Shown: positions 32,101-35,833 of the stretch, piece by piece
How the letters are laid out: the number at the start of each line of letters is the position of its first letter
Position numbering within the stretch: the stretch's first letter is position 1
DNA from: Gonocerus acuteangulatus
Taxonomy: Eukaryota; Arthropoda; Insecta; Hemiptera; Coreidae
Reading direction: 5' to 3'
DNA length: 64,000 bases
Assembly: GCA_946811695.1 (NCBI GenBank)
Contig: OX328124.1
Coordinates: forward strand, 33,068,203 to 33,132,202
Translations under genes and position numbers: made by a program
The notes under the pieces: generated by a model
Databases searched by the model: none
Told to the model about the DNA's origin: nothing
Seen by the model: the letters and a program-made list of their open reading frames with translations, nothing else

Positions 32101-34726
32101 AATGAACTTTTTTGTTGGAAATGGTGTCTAGAATCATCTCCTGAAGTTTGGCTACTTAGACCTGAATCACCCTGTATATATAAACAATAAATTATCCAGC
32201 AGAATCTGTCCACCGAAAAATCGTTTCTTTGGGAAAATTTGTACAAACAAAAGTAACGCTTATAGTTTTGCATCAACAAGATTTCAGGTACACTTTATAG
32301 AAGCTTTGACTTTGTCAAATCAAATGGAAGACAATATCAGCAACTGTCTTCGAGAAGAGTGGATACCATTTGAATTTCTGTTTTGTTCACTCTTAAGACA
32401 AATTCAATTGAACATATTTCTAGTCTTTTCATGCATATTAACCCTTTTTGAGTGGAGTTTATGTGGGCTCGAATTTACGCGGAGGGCCGACCAGCCAGGT
32501 TCTCTCGCAAGGCCAACCAAACTCAGCCCGCCCACCAGCTGTCTATTACGTTTATTTCTTTATTTGGCTATAGAACGAGGGAAAAGCCAAATCAAGGAGG
32601 GCTTTCAGTCCAGAAGCGAAGAAATTGTATTGTCACGAAATAGGCTATCAGTCCACGGAGCATACCGGCCTATTGTCACAAAAGTGTCCGAATGCCTTAA
32701 TTACCATGAATGGGTTAATTTCTTGTACCAGTAAAACAAGGTAGGTATAATGTTTTGGTTACATTATTATGTGTTTGTTAATTTCTGCTTAAAGTTATCT
32801 ACTGCAAGGTTTCTGTATATTTTGGCTATTAAAGCGCCTGGGGGCGAGGTTAGCTTAGTGGTAGATCACCGGACTAATAAGCTGGAGGCCTGAGTTCAAA
32901 TCCTGAGCAAGCACTAAAGATTTTTTCTTCTAGTGTCTTCGTTCATGGGTTGAATTCGGCCTCCCTGACCGTCCCTAGGCCGACCCAGCCTTTAATAAAT
33001 TTAATAATGGGTACCTTGGGTGCTAATGACTTCAGCAGTCGAAGCAGCCAAGGGGAAAATCAGGCGGCTGTAGCATAGTGCTGACCACACTATCTCCCTA
33101 GTGTGCCGTATGGTCATGAATCAGATACATCTATAGTATCTGCCCCTTAGGGCCCTCGTGGCCTGTTATGGGACTGAAAGCGCCTATGGTTTCACTTTTT
33201 TTCGAGATTTCATTGGGATAGGTGTTCAAATGTTTCAAAAGATAATTAGCATCTTGCTTCAGTTATGTGCTTTCCAAATTTAATTATGAAGAGTTATGCA
33301 TAATTTGTTTTCCTACTATAAATTGAGTTAATAAATTACACAATGACATTCAGAAATGTTGATTTTTTTTTTTTAAATTGTGTTTTTTCATTACTCCTTG
33401 ATTAGGAATTTATTTTTCTATTGAAAGGTTACAAGTAATGAAATTGAAGCAAGCAAATTATAACAAACTACCAAGGACTCGAGACTTTGTCTTATTTCAT
33501 GGCCACAAATCTCTTAAAATAAGGTATATTACTTATAATTGTTTCTTTTATTTTTTTAATTTATTTTTACTTTGAGTTACTGAAGCTCTTTCTTTCATAA
33601 GTAAAGCTTATACTTTTAATTTAGAACCAGACAGTTTATGTTAATGTTTTCTTCAATACCTAACAACTATGTTACATATGTCTAGTCCACCATAATATTT
33701 GTCTGGTCAGCATAAAAACTTCCTGCCGAGCTGTTATATTTCTTTATATATTGATGTCCCTTGTCGCAGATTATTTGATTATATTTATAATACCATAAAG
33801 AAAAAGCAGCACCCATTTCCTGTCTAGAAAAGTGTAATAACCTCTAGATATCCCGTCTCAAATATCACTGTTTTGAAATGGGGATTTTAGAATTTAAATA
33901 AATAACCCATTTCAATATTTAATATAAGCAGTTATTTTTGCCTTCTCCCCTCATCTTATTCACTGTGTTGTTTGTATAGTTTGACCAAATTTACTTATTG
34001 TACAGATTGTAAATTATGGATAAAGATCAAATCAAATTTTTAAGAAATACAAAGAAATGTAATATTATTACGGCAATTAACAATTTCATCGCTAATAAAT
34101 ATAAAATTTACCACACTTATTTTATGAGGAAATTGACACTTTTTTATTATAAAATAGTGTAATCAATTAACTAAACTATGAAATTGCTATTTTTTATGTA
34201 ATTTAACTTTACAGTTGAACTTTTGTTCTTTTACCTTTACAGGAAAATGTCGAACATTTAAATAAATATGGATTTGTTTAGAGGTGACTGGTTGTATGTT
34301 ATTGTATTTTATTATTTCTACATTAGGCTTTTAGTATAGTCACAAATTGATTCTTGGTATTCAAAAGGACAAAACATTTTATTATACATAAGAATTTTTG
34401 CAGTTAAATGGACTTCAATAATGCTATCTTAAATGACTTCTATCTGTAAACATGTAGAGCATACTACATAAATGATTATTGGAGAATATTGTGTGTAAAT
34501 GAGTATTGACGTTATAAATAAATAGGGTACCATGTTATAATATTATTGATAATTTGCATATTATTGTTTCTGCAGGACGAACAGAACTGGAAGATGGTGC
34601 TCAACTTGTTTATTCAGCTTGTTTCTTCTTTTTGGGGCTGTGTTTTTACTTATAGTAATTGGGACGTCCACAAGAGGACTAAGTAGACTCGAACTACGTT
34701 ATCCGAGAGGACCTCCACCAACTTAG
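1..34726 (+). CDS. KASH-domain coiled-coil protein gene, 5' partial, about 20 exons
   Basis: KASH proteins sit in the outer nuclear membrane and bind SUN proteins through their C-terminus, linking nucleus to cytoskeleton. Seen here: 20 exons whose GT/AG sites and reading phases chain without a stop, giving roughly 630 codons plus a missing 5' part. Order: EF-hand-like segment (exons 1-2), low-complexity linker (3-4), long coiled coil (5-8), Ser/Asn-rich linker (9-11), short QT-motif exons (12-16), basic linker, then one membrane segment and a short lumenal tail ending PPPT. No spectrin repeats are seen, so a nesprin or MSP300-type giant is unlikely. Degenerate EF-hand plus coiled coil plus short KASH tail resembles KASH5/CCDC155 and IRAG2/LRMP; this rests on architecture, not alignment. 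Segments: 1-99, 1205-1330, 4318-4445, 8070-8115, 8204-8332, 9672-9840, 12259-12453, 13915-13980, 19159-19275, 19366-19409, 19502-19558, 19645-19701, 19970-20023, 24695-24742, 26007-26060, 29212-29268, 30011-30082, 32609-32740 (uncertain), 33428-33523, 34576-34726. Confidence 0.8.
1205..1330 (+). CDS. KASH gene exon 2, EF-hand-like segment
   Basis: Acceptor TTTGTAG and donor GTAAGTAC are strong; 126 nt, phase 2 to phase 2. Encodes IKNILLRRMDPDMSNPYISR followed by SAFKSNIKEWMLAASGD. The D-P-D-x-S run followed by a helix ending in EWM resembles a degenerate EF-hand loop; the usual Glu at loop position 12 is absent, so calcium binding is doubtful. Confidence 0.8.
1427..1545 (-). repeat. HINE-like family A, 3' block fragment
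   Basis: Reverse-strand copy of the family-A 3' end: the hairpin arms (CCCTCCATAGAGAGG), then GACCTCATAGCGCAATGAG, then the (AAATTTG) approach. The rest of the element is replaced by the MITE that starts at 1566. Confidence 0.55.
1785..3742. mobile_element. Long-TIR foldback DNA transposon, non-autonomous
   Basis: Ends are GGGTCATTCCATGTCAA and the inverse of GGGCCATTCCATGTCAA. Outer arms of about 280 bp (1785-2060 against 3460-3742) and inner arms (about 2450-2610 against 3270-3435) are inverted copies. The left arm is interrupted by a (TA)n array at 2186-2240. A further degenerate copy of the inner arm lies at 2815-2960. The flanks fit a 2-bp (GT) duplication when compared with the empty site at 26.72 kb. 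No coding remnant; superfamily not recognised. Confidence 0.65.
2186..2240. repeat. (TA)n microsatellite
   Basis: About 55 bp of uninterrupted TA inside the left arm of the foldback element. Confidence 0.95.
4111..4150 (+). repeat. CTGANGA-hairpin-AAAA motif
   Basis: CTGATGA at 4111-4117, one spacer base, GGC attaa GCC hairpin, then AAAAT where other copies have GAAAC, followed by an AATAAA at 4148. Lies in intron 2 of the KASH gene. A degenerate member of the recurrent motif described in the findings. Confidence 0.6.
4318..4445 (+). CDS. KASH gene exon 3
   Basis: Polypyrimidine-rich acceptor ending TAATTAG and donor GTGAGT; 128 nt, phase 2 to phase 1. Encodes an acidic start (ESSEENEDLY), a Ser-rich stretch and a basic IRRRKLQYSDLN end. 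No recognised domain; a linker between the EF-like part and the coiled coil. Confidence 0.75.
4584..4635. repeat. (TA)n array, left flank of palindrome
   Basis: About 50 bp of TA directly left of the 315-bp palindrome at 4645-4959; a second array (4972-5006) flanks the other side. Confidence 0.95.
4645..4959. mobile_element. Near-perfect 2 x 150 bp palindrome (foldback)
   Basis: Arms 4645-4794 and 4810-4959 are near-identical inverted copies around a 15-nt loop, with only a few mismatches (for example TTGCAAGG against CTAGAAG). Each arm carries the motif CTGAAGA, hairpin, GAAAC and AATAAA: on the + strand at 4861-4911, mirrored on the - strand at 4712-4743. A decayed partial copy is at 46900-46990. 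(TA)n arrays abut both ends. Confidence 0.85.
4972..5006. repeat. (TA)n array, right flank of palindrome
   Basis: TA tract that mirrors the left-hand array around the 4.6-5.0 kb palindrome. Confidence 0.95.
5265..5402 (+). repeat. HINE-like family A internal fragment
   Basis: Matches the segment after the 5' block in the 35.9-kb copy: CATTAGTTAAGGAATAGAAG, GGTTTTGATCTTTCGTGAAA, then a run ending in ACTCC. Truncated at both sides. Confidence 0.5.
5448..5914 (+). repeat. Interspersed repeat, family C, ending in (TA)n
   Basis: Begins ACTAGCTGTTACCCAGTGTG and runs through CAAGACCTACCTGTGGTC, CGGTCAAACGGTGTAG and AGGAACAAACAAACAAAAA to a (TA)n tract at 5866-5914. A second copy is at 15668-15925. 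The opening ACTAGCTGTTACC is familiar from repeat consensuses of other arthropods. Non-coding; class uncertain. Confidence 0.55.
6233..6436 (-). mobile_element. tRNA-like SINE, family 1, full length
   Basis: Reverse-strand copy: poly(T) at the left, then the shared 3' end GGCACATCTACATCTAGGTC, the body, and a tRNA-like head with B box GGTTCGATTCCC (seen inverted as GGGAATCGAACCC) and A box TGGTCTAATGGC. Target duplication CGGTTCC[A/T]GTT (11 bp, one mismatch) places it inside HINE copy 1. Confidence 0.85.
6976..7029 (-). mobile_element. SINE family 1, 5'-truncated
   Basis: Poly(T) followed by AACGGCGCATCAACTATTTGG, the 3' end of SINE family 1 inverted. Flanked by the duplication CAGAACCTTTTTT at 6963 and 7030. 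Only the last 35 bp plus the tail were inserted. Confidence 0.8.
7599..7653. repeat. (TA)n core of HINE copy 1
   Basis: Preceded by GAGAGCGAACAGACAAATAT, a junction repeated at 45.2 kb and, in shorter form, at 37.17 kb; it separates the 5' body from the 3' block. Confidence 0.95.
8070..8115 (+). CDS. KASH gene exon 4
   Basis: Acceptor TATTTTTTCAG, donor ATGAG|GTAGAT; 46 nt, phase 1 to phase 2. Encodes GSESGSSGARRNNTM, a flexible Gly/Ser linker before the coiled coil. Confidence 0.75.
8204..8332 (+). CDS. KASH gene exon 5, start of coiled coil
   Basis: Acceptor TTTGTTTTAG, donor GTATGC; 129 nt, phase 2 to 2. Encodes heptad-rich sequence such as DSLENSLLKAEQRISSLEKK. Lys, Glu and Leu spacing is typical of a parallel coiled coil. 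Confidence 0.85.
8646..8676 (-). repeat. CTGACGA-hairpin motif
   Basis: On the - strand: CTGACGA, one spacer A, then a 6-bp stem GGCTAC / GTAGCC, followed by AAAAC where other copies have GAAAC. In intron 5. Confidence 0.65.
8789..8972 (+). mobile_element. SINE family 1, full length
   Basis: tRNA-like head GGGGTCTCCCGTGGTCTAGC with B box GGTTCGATTCCC. The part between head and tail matches the 62.4-kb copy, and the 3' end CGCGCTAATAGCC...GCGCCAT is followed by an A/T-rich tail. The A box has lost about 6 bp relative to the 62-kb copy. No clear target duplication. Confidence 0.8.
9672..9840 (+). CDS. KASH gene exon 6, coiled coil
   Basis: Acceptor CCTTCACAG, donor GTAAGT; 169 nt, phase 2 to 0. 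Encodes LEAENHRLNSLVTELQEKR and continues in heptads to IEKKNEDLEIK. Confidence 0.85.
10661..11479 (+). mobile_element. Tigger/pogo element, internally deleted
   Basis: TIRs CAGTGGAGTCTCACTTATAA and the inverse of CAGAGGAGACTCAGTTATAC, flanked by TA duplications (10659-10660, 11480-11481). Inner subterminal repeats TTCACTTATACG occur on both sides. Retains only a transposase N-terminal remnant plus a CT-rich insert (10870-11000). Lies in intron 6. Confidence 0.8.
11129..11296 (+). pseudogene. Tigger transposase N-terminal remnant (CENP-B type helix-turn-helix)
   Basis: Reads LLLEDKIKILKEVYDNPN, IGIAKRVELPLSTLATTI, then NKRKGIQENFVI and a stop. This is the CENP-B/Tigger DNA-binding helix-turn-helix (K-x-x-I-L-K-E ... 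A-K-x-x-x-x-P-x-S-T-L). The catalytic DDE domain is missing, so it cannot act alone. Confidence 0.75.
12259..12453 (+). CDS. KASH gene exon 7, coiled coil
   Basis: Acceptor TTTTTGTTTCAG, donor GTAATT; 195 nt, phase 0 to 0. Encodes SRLSVELRETKESKDSVEKE and other Leu/Glu/Lys heptads; the longest coiled-coil exon. Confidence 0.85.
12454..13914. other. Intron 7: mostly anonymous AT-rich DNA plus a repeat
   Basis: 12454-13090 shows nothing recognisable. 13105-13670 is a copy of a repeat also found at 27240-27868 (shared phrases GACCTTGATTTTGC, ACCTTCAAATGCCCTTAAAC, GCTGGAGTGAAACGGA, GTGTGCCTGTGT). Its nature is unknown; it has no TIRs or coding remnant that I can see. Confidence 0.5.
13915..13980 (+). 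CDS. KASH gene exon 8, end of coiled coil
   Basis: Acceptor ATTGTTTTAG, donor GTATGT; 66 nt, phase 0 to 0. Encodes ELHHDKQELQNELSDAKALE and QL, closing the coiled coil. Confidence 0.8.
14032..14463. mobile_element. Degenerate long palindrome with the GAAAC motif
   Basis: Imperfect arms 14032-14205 and about 14255-14463, tied by AATAATTTATCTTAAAAA / TTTTTTAAGATAAATTATT, TATTTAAACACTTCATCTTC / its inverse, and CATGTTTCGTGCCTGTAGAC / GCGTCTATGGGCCCGAAACATG. Both arms hold a decayed form of the CTGANGA-hairpin-GAAAC motif. Starts about 50 nt after the exon-8 donor. Confidence 0.7.
14525..15400. repeat. Composite inverted repeat, family R
   Basis: 14525-14740 (inverted) and 15270-15380 (direct) share GGGAATATTTCCCTCA and flanking sequence. 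14910-14965 and 15185-15240 share inverted GACTAGGGAAGG-type sequence. Further + strand copy at 48963-49450. No coding content seen. Confidence 0.5.
14745..14887. mobile_element. Short MITE, piggyBac-like ends
   Basis: Ends CCCGTTAGCGCC and GGCGCTAATGGG are inverted repeats. TTAA flanks the left end directly and the right end after two extra T. About 140 bp, non-coding, inserted in the family R repeat. Confidence 0.5.
15668..15925 (+). repeat. Interspersed repeat, family C, second copy
   Basis: Begins ACTAGCTGTTACAGGTGTGC; contains CAAGACCTACCTGTGTGCCA, CAAATCGGTCAAACGATGTG and TTTGTATAAGGAACAAAC, as in the 5.45-kb copy. Lacks the terminal (TA)n. Confidence 0.55.
16773..18700 (+). pseudogene. 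Tigger transposase, frameshifted and interrupted
   Basis: Pogo/Tigger transposases have a CENP-B HTH, a Tc5-type HTH and a DDE catalytic domain. Native start at 16773 (MAPKRTCLTLKNKVDVLK); an upstream in-frame ATG at 16722 is outside the family start. N-terminal HTH residues 5-50, second HTH about 75-135. The first catalytic site reads FNLGETALFF, with Gly at the position (172) where Asp is expected. A frameshift near 17550 moves to the frame with VILFMDNATCH and CCQPLDLGII, the second and third acidic sites. A retrotransposon insertion follows. The C-terminus resumes at 18180 (DAVLWIKTAVKEI ... FLKGGF) and ends at 18700. Dead copy: lost Asp, frameshift and insertion. Confidence 0.9.
17757..18162 (-). 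pseudogene. 5'-truncated non-LTR retrotransposon inserted in Tigger
   Basis: Reverse strand. Encodes the C-terminus of a non-LTR reverse transcriptase ORF: TTGHDYLHAHLHRIGV, then CPLCNGGRMDAAHLTSC (C-x2-C-x8-H-x3-C), with stop at 17767-17769. The 3' tail is short GTAA repeats rather than poly(A). An 11-bp target duplication GGAAACCATTA (17746-17756, 18163-18173) proves it came in after Tigger. Confidence 0.85.
19159..19275 (+). CDS. KASH gene exon 9
   Basis: Acceptor TTTATCTAG, donor GTAAGT; 117 nt, phase 0 to 0. Encodes NSSSFSLYGTSGEDNNTYFA then LQDQRESGISIKSEMAEVL. The acceptor is 26 nt from the Tigger end, so the branch point must lie at or inside the transposon terminus. Confidence 0.8.
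19366..19409 (+). CDS. KASH gene exon 10
   Basis: Acceptor TCTTTTAAAG, donor GTAATA; 44 nt, phase 0 to 2. Encodes VCGSCSGIFENNNS, then a split codon. First of the short exons; changes the phase to 2 for all that follow. Confidence 0.7.
19502..19558 (+). CDS. KASH gene exon 11
   Basis: Acceptor GGTTTATTCAG, donor GTATTT; 57 nt, phase 2 to 2. Encodes YSPTRDKSSPVLSLLNSS. No QT motif. Confidence 0.7.
19645..19701 (+). CDS. KASH gene exon 12, QT motif 1
   Basis: Acceptor ATCTTCTTTTAG, donor GTAATA; 57 nt, phase 2 to 2. Encodes ITTADVEVQTVIVPIATQ; the VEVQTV core resembles an LC8 (DYNLL) anchor [T/V/I]-Q-T. Confidence 0.75.
19970..20023 (+). CDS. KASH gene exon 13, QT motif 2
   Basis: Acceptor AATGTTCCAG, donor GTAATG; 54 nt, phase 2 to 2. 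Encodes ISTGEIGVQTLNLIVKL. Near-identical exon 15 lies 6 kb downstream. Confidence 0.85.
20404..20545 (+). pseudogene. Short coding remnant, unidentified (transposon-like)
   Basis: Reads MADRKEMRLWDSDELLEA, then after a 1-base shift ILSVLDDLSEELELEDKPAL. The acidic N-terminal style recalls piggyBac-type transposases, but there is no catalytic part and no clear ends. Surrounding 20070-20950 shows nothing else recognised. Confidence 0.25.
21349..21540 (+). pseudogene. hAT transposase C-terminal dimerisation domain
   Basis: Reads TSAGVERMFSTLGFVHSQMR then NYLIRCEKADKLAFLFKAFN and a stop. This is the hAT dimerisation signature (S-x-x-x-E-R-x-F-S ... R-N-x-L). Catalytic parts are missing. Confidence 0.85.
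22224..23753. mobile_element. Long-TIR foldback element with TA duplication
   Basis: Ends CAGGGTATCACAAAAATAAT and the inverse of CAGGGTGTCACAAAAATAAT; TA on both sides (22222-22223, 23754-23755). Inverted arms extend about 430 bp inward (to 22651, and from 23171). The central 22660-23170 is unique and non-coding. Tc1/mariner-type by TA target and CAGGG start; no transposase. Confidence 0.8.
23352..23506 (-). mobile_element. Small retroposon with (TAGA)n tail
   Basis: 155 bp with (TAGA)4 at its left end, flanked by a perfect 13-bp duplication ACGATTGTAATGG (23339-23351, 23507-23519), interrupting the right arm of the foldback. Orientation inferred from the microsatellite tail. Body not recognised. 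Confidence 0.7.
24695..24742 (+). CDS. KASH gene exon 14, QT motif 3
   Basis: Acceptor TTTTTTTTCAG, donor GTACAA; 48 nt, phase 2 to 2. Encodes KAIQTDEVVFNPSPP; KAIQTD is the closest of the five to a canonical LC8 anchor (K-x-[T/I]-Q-T-D). Confidence 0.75.
25048..25966 (-). mobile_element. Probable LTR with duplicated primer-binding-like site
   Basis: Reverse strand: TGTAATGATATATTACATTC near 25966 to CACAAC near 25121, directly followed by TTGGCGACCCAACGTGGCGC, which looks like an LTR/primer-binding-site junction. A second similar site (GACGCCCAACGTGGCGAAT) lies about 45 bp further at 25067-25049. The candidate LTR contains a tandem of TCCTCGGAGGATAGCTATAG. No gag/pol visible. Confidence 0.45.
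26007..26060 (+). CDS. KASH gene exon 15, QT motif 4 (duplicate of exon 13)
   Basis: Acceptor AATGTTCCAG, donor GTAATG; 54 nt, phase 2 to 2. Encodes ISTGEIGVQTLNLISEL; differs from exon 13 only near the end. The duplicated block includes flanking intron (about 25976-26095 against 19945-20080) and is bounded by (TA)n tracts. Confidence 0.85.
26094..26157. repeat. (TA)n microsatellite
   Basis: About 64 bp; sits between the exon-15 duplicate and the 26.16-kb foldback. Confidence 0.95.
26158..26290. mobile_element. Short foldback/hairpin element beside (TA)n
   Basis: CATGCTGCAATATTTCGCCG and the inverse CCTGGTGAAATATTGCAGCATG form a strong stem. Outer arms GGTTGTGG-type and CACAAACCAAGCATG also pair. 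No coding content. Confidence 0.6.
26547..26794. mobile_element. MITE, uninterrupted copy
   Basis: Ends CCCTACCAGGTCGAACTATC and the inverse of CCCTACCATGTCAAACTATC. Same family as 1566-3921; here the junction GTCAATGTATCGAATATG is intact and gives the empty site of the foldback at 1785. Confidence 0.7.
27240..27868 (+). repeat. Interspersed repeat shared with 13.1-13.7 kb, split by a SINE
   Basis: Phrases GAAATGACCTTGATTTTCG, AGGGTGAAACAGACC, CCTTCAAATGCCCTTAAACC and GTGTGCCTGTGT match the 13-kb copy. A SINE (27346-27650) interrupts it, and the mariner starts exactly where this copy stops. Confidence 0.6.
27346..27650 (+). mobile_element. SINE family 1 variant with a different head
   Basis: Ends GGCGTTAATGGCTAATAAGC then TGGTACGCC and an A-rich tail, like SINE family 1. 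Its head (AGCAGCCCACCAGCGCCTGC, GGGTCTGGACGGGTCGCCCG) is GC-rich and not the tRNA-like head. Perfect 12-bp duplication GACCTCGGATTC (27334-27345, 27651-27662). Confidence 0.75.
27871..27898. repeat. Mariner left TIR
   Basis: 28 bp starting CCAGGTCTGC and ending GTCGTTT; 26/28 identical to the inverse of the right TIR. Transposase binding site. Confidence 0.95.
27947..28984 (-). CDS. Mariner transposase, mauritiana (Mos1) type, apparently intact
   Basis: Cut-and-paste transposase that binds the TIRs as a dimer and inserts at TA. The start at 28984 (MSNFKPNKEH) gives exactly 345 residues, the length of Mos1; an in-frame ATG four codons upstream is less likely. N-terminal paired-type HTH 1-110, linker WVPHEL at 119-124, catalytic D156 (VTGDEKW), D249 (QHDNAPAH) and D284 (YSPDLAPSDYH): the D,D34D signature of mariner with 34 residues between the last two. 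No stop or frameshift. The C-terminus GIHKLPERWTKCV is family-typical. The flanking UTRs are the short mariner kind. Closest by eye to Mos1. Whether it is active cannot be seen. Confidence 0.97.
   Translation of the reverse strand: MSNFKPNKEHLRHVMIFLFNQKKKASECHRILVETYGDLAPTVKTCERWFQSFKRGDFDVTDKKRENRPKKFEDVELQSLLDEDNTQTQQMMAEQLNVTRQAISDRLRAMGKIQKVGKWVPHELDERQMEKRKTVCEMLLLRHERKGFLHRVVTGDEKWIYFQNPKRIKSWVTPGQPSTSSARPDGFGKKTMLCVWWDQKGVIYYELLKPGETVNTDRYRQQLINLSHALIEKRPEWAHRHAKVILQHDNAPAHSARLTKETISSLGWELLPHPPYSPDLAPSDYHLFSSMGHSLAEQHFNNFEDVRKWLDEWISNKDEAFFWNGIHKLPERWTKCVESEGQYFE
29129..29156. repeat. Mariner right TIR
   Basis: 28 bp AAACGACATTTTAAACTTGC...CCTGG, then the TA duplication. Confidence 0.95.
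29212..29268 (+). CDS. KASH gene exon 16, QT motif 5
   Basis: Acceptor AATGTTTCAG, donor GTAACG; 57 nt, phase 2 to 2. Encodes EEKGSQTTEEKLTKETLF. It begins 55 nt after the mariner insertion site. Confidence 0.75.
30011..30082 (+). CDS. KASH gene exon 17
   Basis: Acceptor TCCTTTGCAG, donor GTGTAG; 72 nt, phase 2 to 2. Encodes RGAGDMTSELMNVRENATFS and STL. Confidence 0.7.
30175..30310 (-). repeat. HINE-like family A 3' block, reverse copy
   Basis: Hairpin CCTCCCATGCTCCATAGGGA, then AAGCACGCTTATGAACCTGA and AAGTGCCGACTAGAAAATTT, ending GGTGGTTCGAATTT. Truncated by the foldback element at 30318. A C/T-rich tract lies just left of it. Confidence 0.6.
30318..32174. mobile_element. Long-TIR foldback element carrying a transposase core
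   Basis: Ends CAGGGTGATTCAGGTCGAAG and the inverse of CAGGGTGATTCAGGTCTAAG, TA duplications at 30316-30317 and 32175-32176. Inverted arms of roughly 700 bp (to about 31000, and from about 31430). The spacer carries a decayed transposase segment on the - strand. Tc1/mariner-like by TA target. Confidence 0.85.
31050..31345 (-). pseudogene. Decayed DDE transposase core in foldback spacer
   Basis: Reads WTDKATFT then, after a shift, NDGIFNSTNSHTWSHVNPYA, resembling the W-T-D-E-A-T-F ... N-x-H-x-W-x-x-x-N-P segment of an arthropod DDE transposase. Further on WFLMDCCPANSTSAVRQWMD matches the W-F-Q-x-D-G-x-P-A-H ... V-R-x-W-L second catalytic site, with the Asp-Gly and His changed. Frameshifted and incomplete. 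Confidence 0.6.
32609..32740 (+). CDS. Candidate KASH gene exon 18
   Basis: Acceptor GGCTTTCAG and donor ACAAG|GTAGGT; 132 nt, phase 2 to 2 with no stop, which fits both neighbours. Encodes PEAKKLYCHEIGYQSTEHTG and continues to NGLISCTSKT. Not coiled coil, no known domain. The pyrimidine tract is 15-45 nt upstream. Skipping this exon also keeps the frame, so it may be absent or alternative. Confidence 0.4.
32840..33176 (+). mobile_element. tRNA-derived SINE, family 3
   Basis: Head GGGGCGAGGTTAGCTTAGTG, A box TTAGCTTAGTGG, B box GAGTTCAAATCC. The body runs to CCCTCGTGGCCTGTTATGGG. Flanked by the 9-bp duplication AAAGCGCCT (32831-32839, 33177-33185). No poly(A) tail, unlike family 1. In the intron before exon 19. 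Confidence 0.85.
33428..33523 (+). CDS. KASH gene exon 19
   Basis: Acceptor TATTGAAAG, donor GTATAT; 96 nt, phase 2 to 2. Encodes LQVMKLKQANYNKLPRTRDF then VLFHGHKSLKI. Basic linker just before the membrane segment. Confidence 0.75.
33524..34575. other. Last intron of KASH gene
   Basis: AT-rich, about 1 kb, no element or RNA gene recognised. Confidence 0.5.
34576..34726 (+). CDS. KASH gene last exon: membrane segment and KASH tail
   Basis: Acceptor TTGTTTCTGCAG; 151 nt, phase 2, stop TAG at 34724-34726. A membrane segment CLFSLFLLFGAVFLLIVIGT follows basic GRW, then a lumenal tail STRGLSRLELRYPRGPPPT. The terminal PPPT preceded by Y-x-x-G is the SUN-binding end of KASH peptides. The lumenal part is about 19 residues, shorter than in nesprins. 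Confidence 0.92.
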
Positions 34727-34901
34727 AGAAAATGTCTGTGCCCATTGTAAATAACCATAAAAGATATGTTCTCTTAAAGTGAACAGATGTTACCAAATAA
34801 TGAAAAGAAAGTTGATTGTTGATGATGATGTATTTATTTGTTTGATATTATGTTTTTGTGTTAAATTAATTTATTTGTTAAATTCTTTTGTGTTACTATT
34901 T

Positions 34902-34907
34902 ATTAAA
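34902..34907 (+). terminator. Candidate poly(A) signal ATTAAA
   Basis: ATTAAA about 175 nt after the KASH stop codon; the only close match to a poly(A) hexamer in the first 200 nt. Inferred. Confidence 0.4.
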
Positions 34908-35492
34908 CTGCTGTTATCTGACATTACATTATGAATTAGAACGTTCTAAATTTGTCTTAAAACCTGTCATGCATTCTTTGTCTCAAACCAAAATTCATGT
35001 TCATTAACCAGCAAAATCTGCAAACATATAAGCTGTCTTTTGGGCAAAATTGGTTTGCTACCTAAAATTTGTATCTTGGGGCCTACTTTAATAGTCACAT
35101 ACATATTCTAAAGATATTTTGGTCTGGGGAATCGAATGAAACCACTTTTCAGGCGACAACTGTTTTTGTGAAACATGGGAAAACCTTGACTTTTTGCTTT
35201 TTGCTCTCAAAAGCGTCACAATGACTTTAAATTTTTTGTACTAATCCCACAATCATCAAAACTAAGGAATATAAATTTTGGTTAAATTTAAATTAAAGGA
35301 AGTAACTTGCAGAAGAAAATAGGTAAGACTACATGAAATAATTTCCCAAAAAGCAATGAAGTTGCTAGATATTGCACTTCTAATTGGGATAGGATAATAG
35401 TGTTTTAAAATGACTTCCTTACTGCAGGCAAATTAACAGCAATACTAAGTTGACTTGAAGAGGACCTCGAACTGTATATAGGATTCCACAAC
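34908..35492. other. Intergenic, nothing recognised
   Basis: Downstream of the KASH gene up to the hAT composite; no coding frame, RNA gene or repeat recognised. Confidence 0.5.
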
Positions 35493-35833
35493 CTTCATTG
35501 TAGACATGCGCGCTGCGCCGGCGCCGCTACGCCACGCCGGGTTTTGAGTGGCGCGCCGCCGCCTAGCCCAGTCAGTCGGCGCACCGATTTCGTTGGCAAT
35601 ACTGGACCACAGGGTGTAGCGGGTGGGTTAGGGTAGGAAAACAGCGAGTGTACAGCGTGGTAAACTGCCGCCATTTTTGGCTTACCTTCTCTTCGAGCAA
35701 ACGCTTGTGTGTTGTGCTATTTGATTGGAAAATAAAATAATGTTAGGTATATAAAAATTGTATTTAACTCAAAAAATAAATCTAGCTTTTGTCGGAGATA
35801 TTTTGAAAACCTCGTAATTGAAGAGAAAAACGA

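Noticed and set aside
32306..32734. 142-codon forward ORF before KASH exon 19
   Set aside because: No acceptor in suitable phase, mixed composition and no domain; only the 32609-32740 part in another frame fits the gene.
34576..34726. Assignment to nesprin/MSP300 or Klarsicht
   Set aside because: No spectrin repeats and a much shorter lumenal tail; overall plan fits the KASH5/IRAG2 group better.
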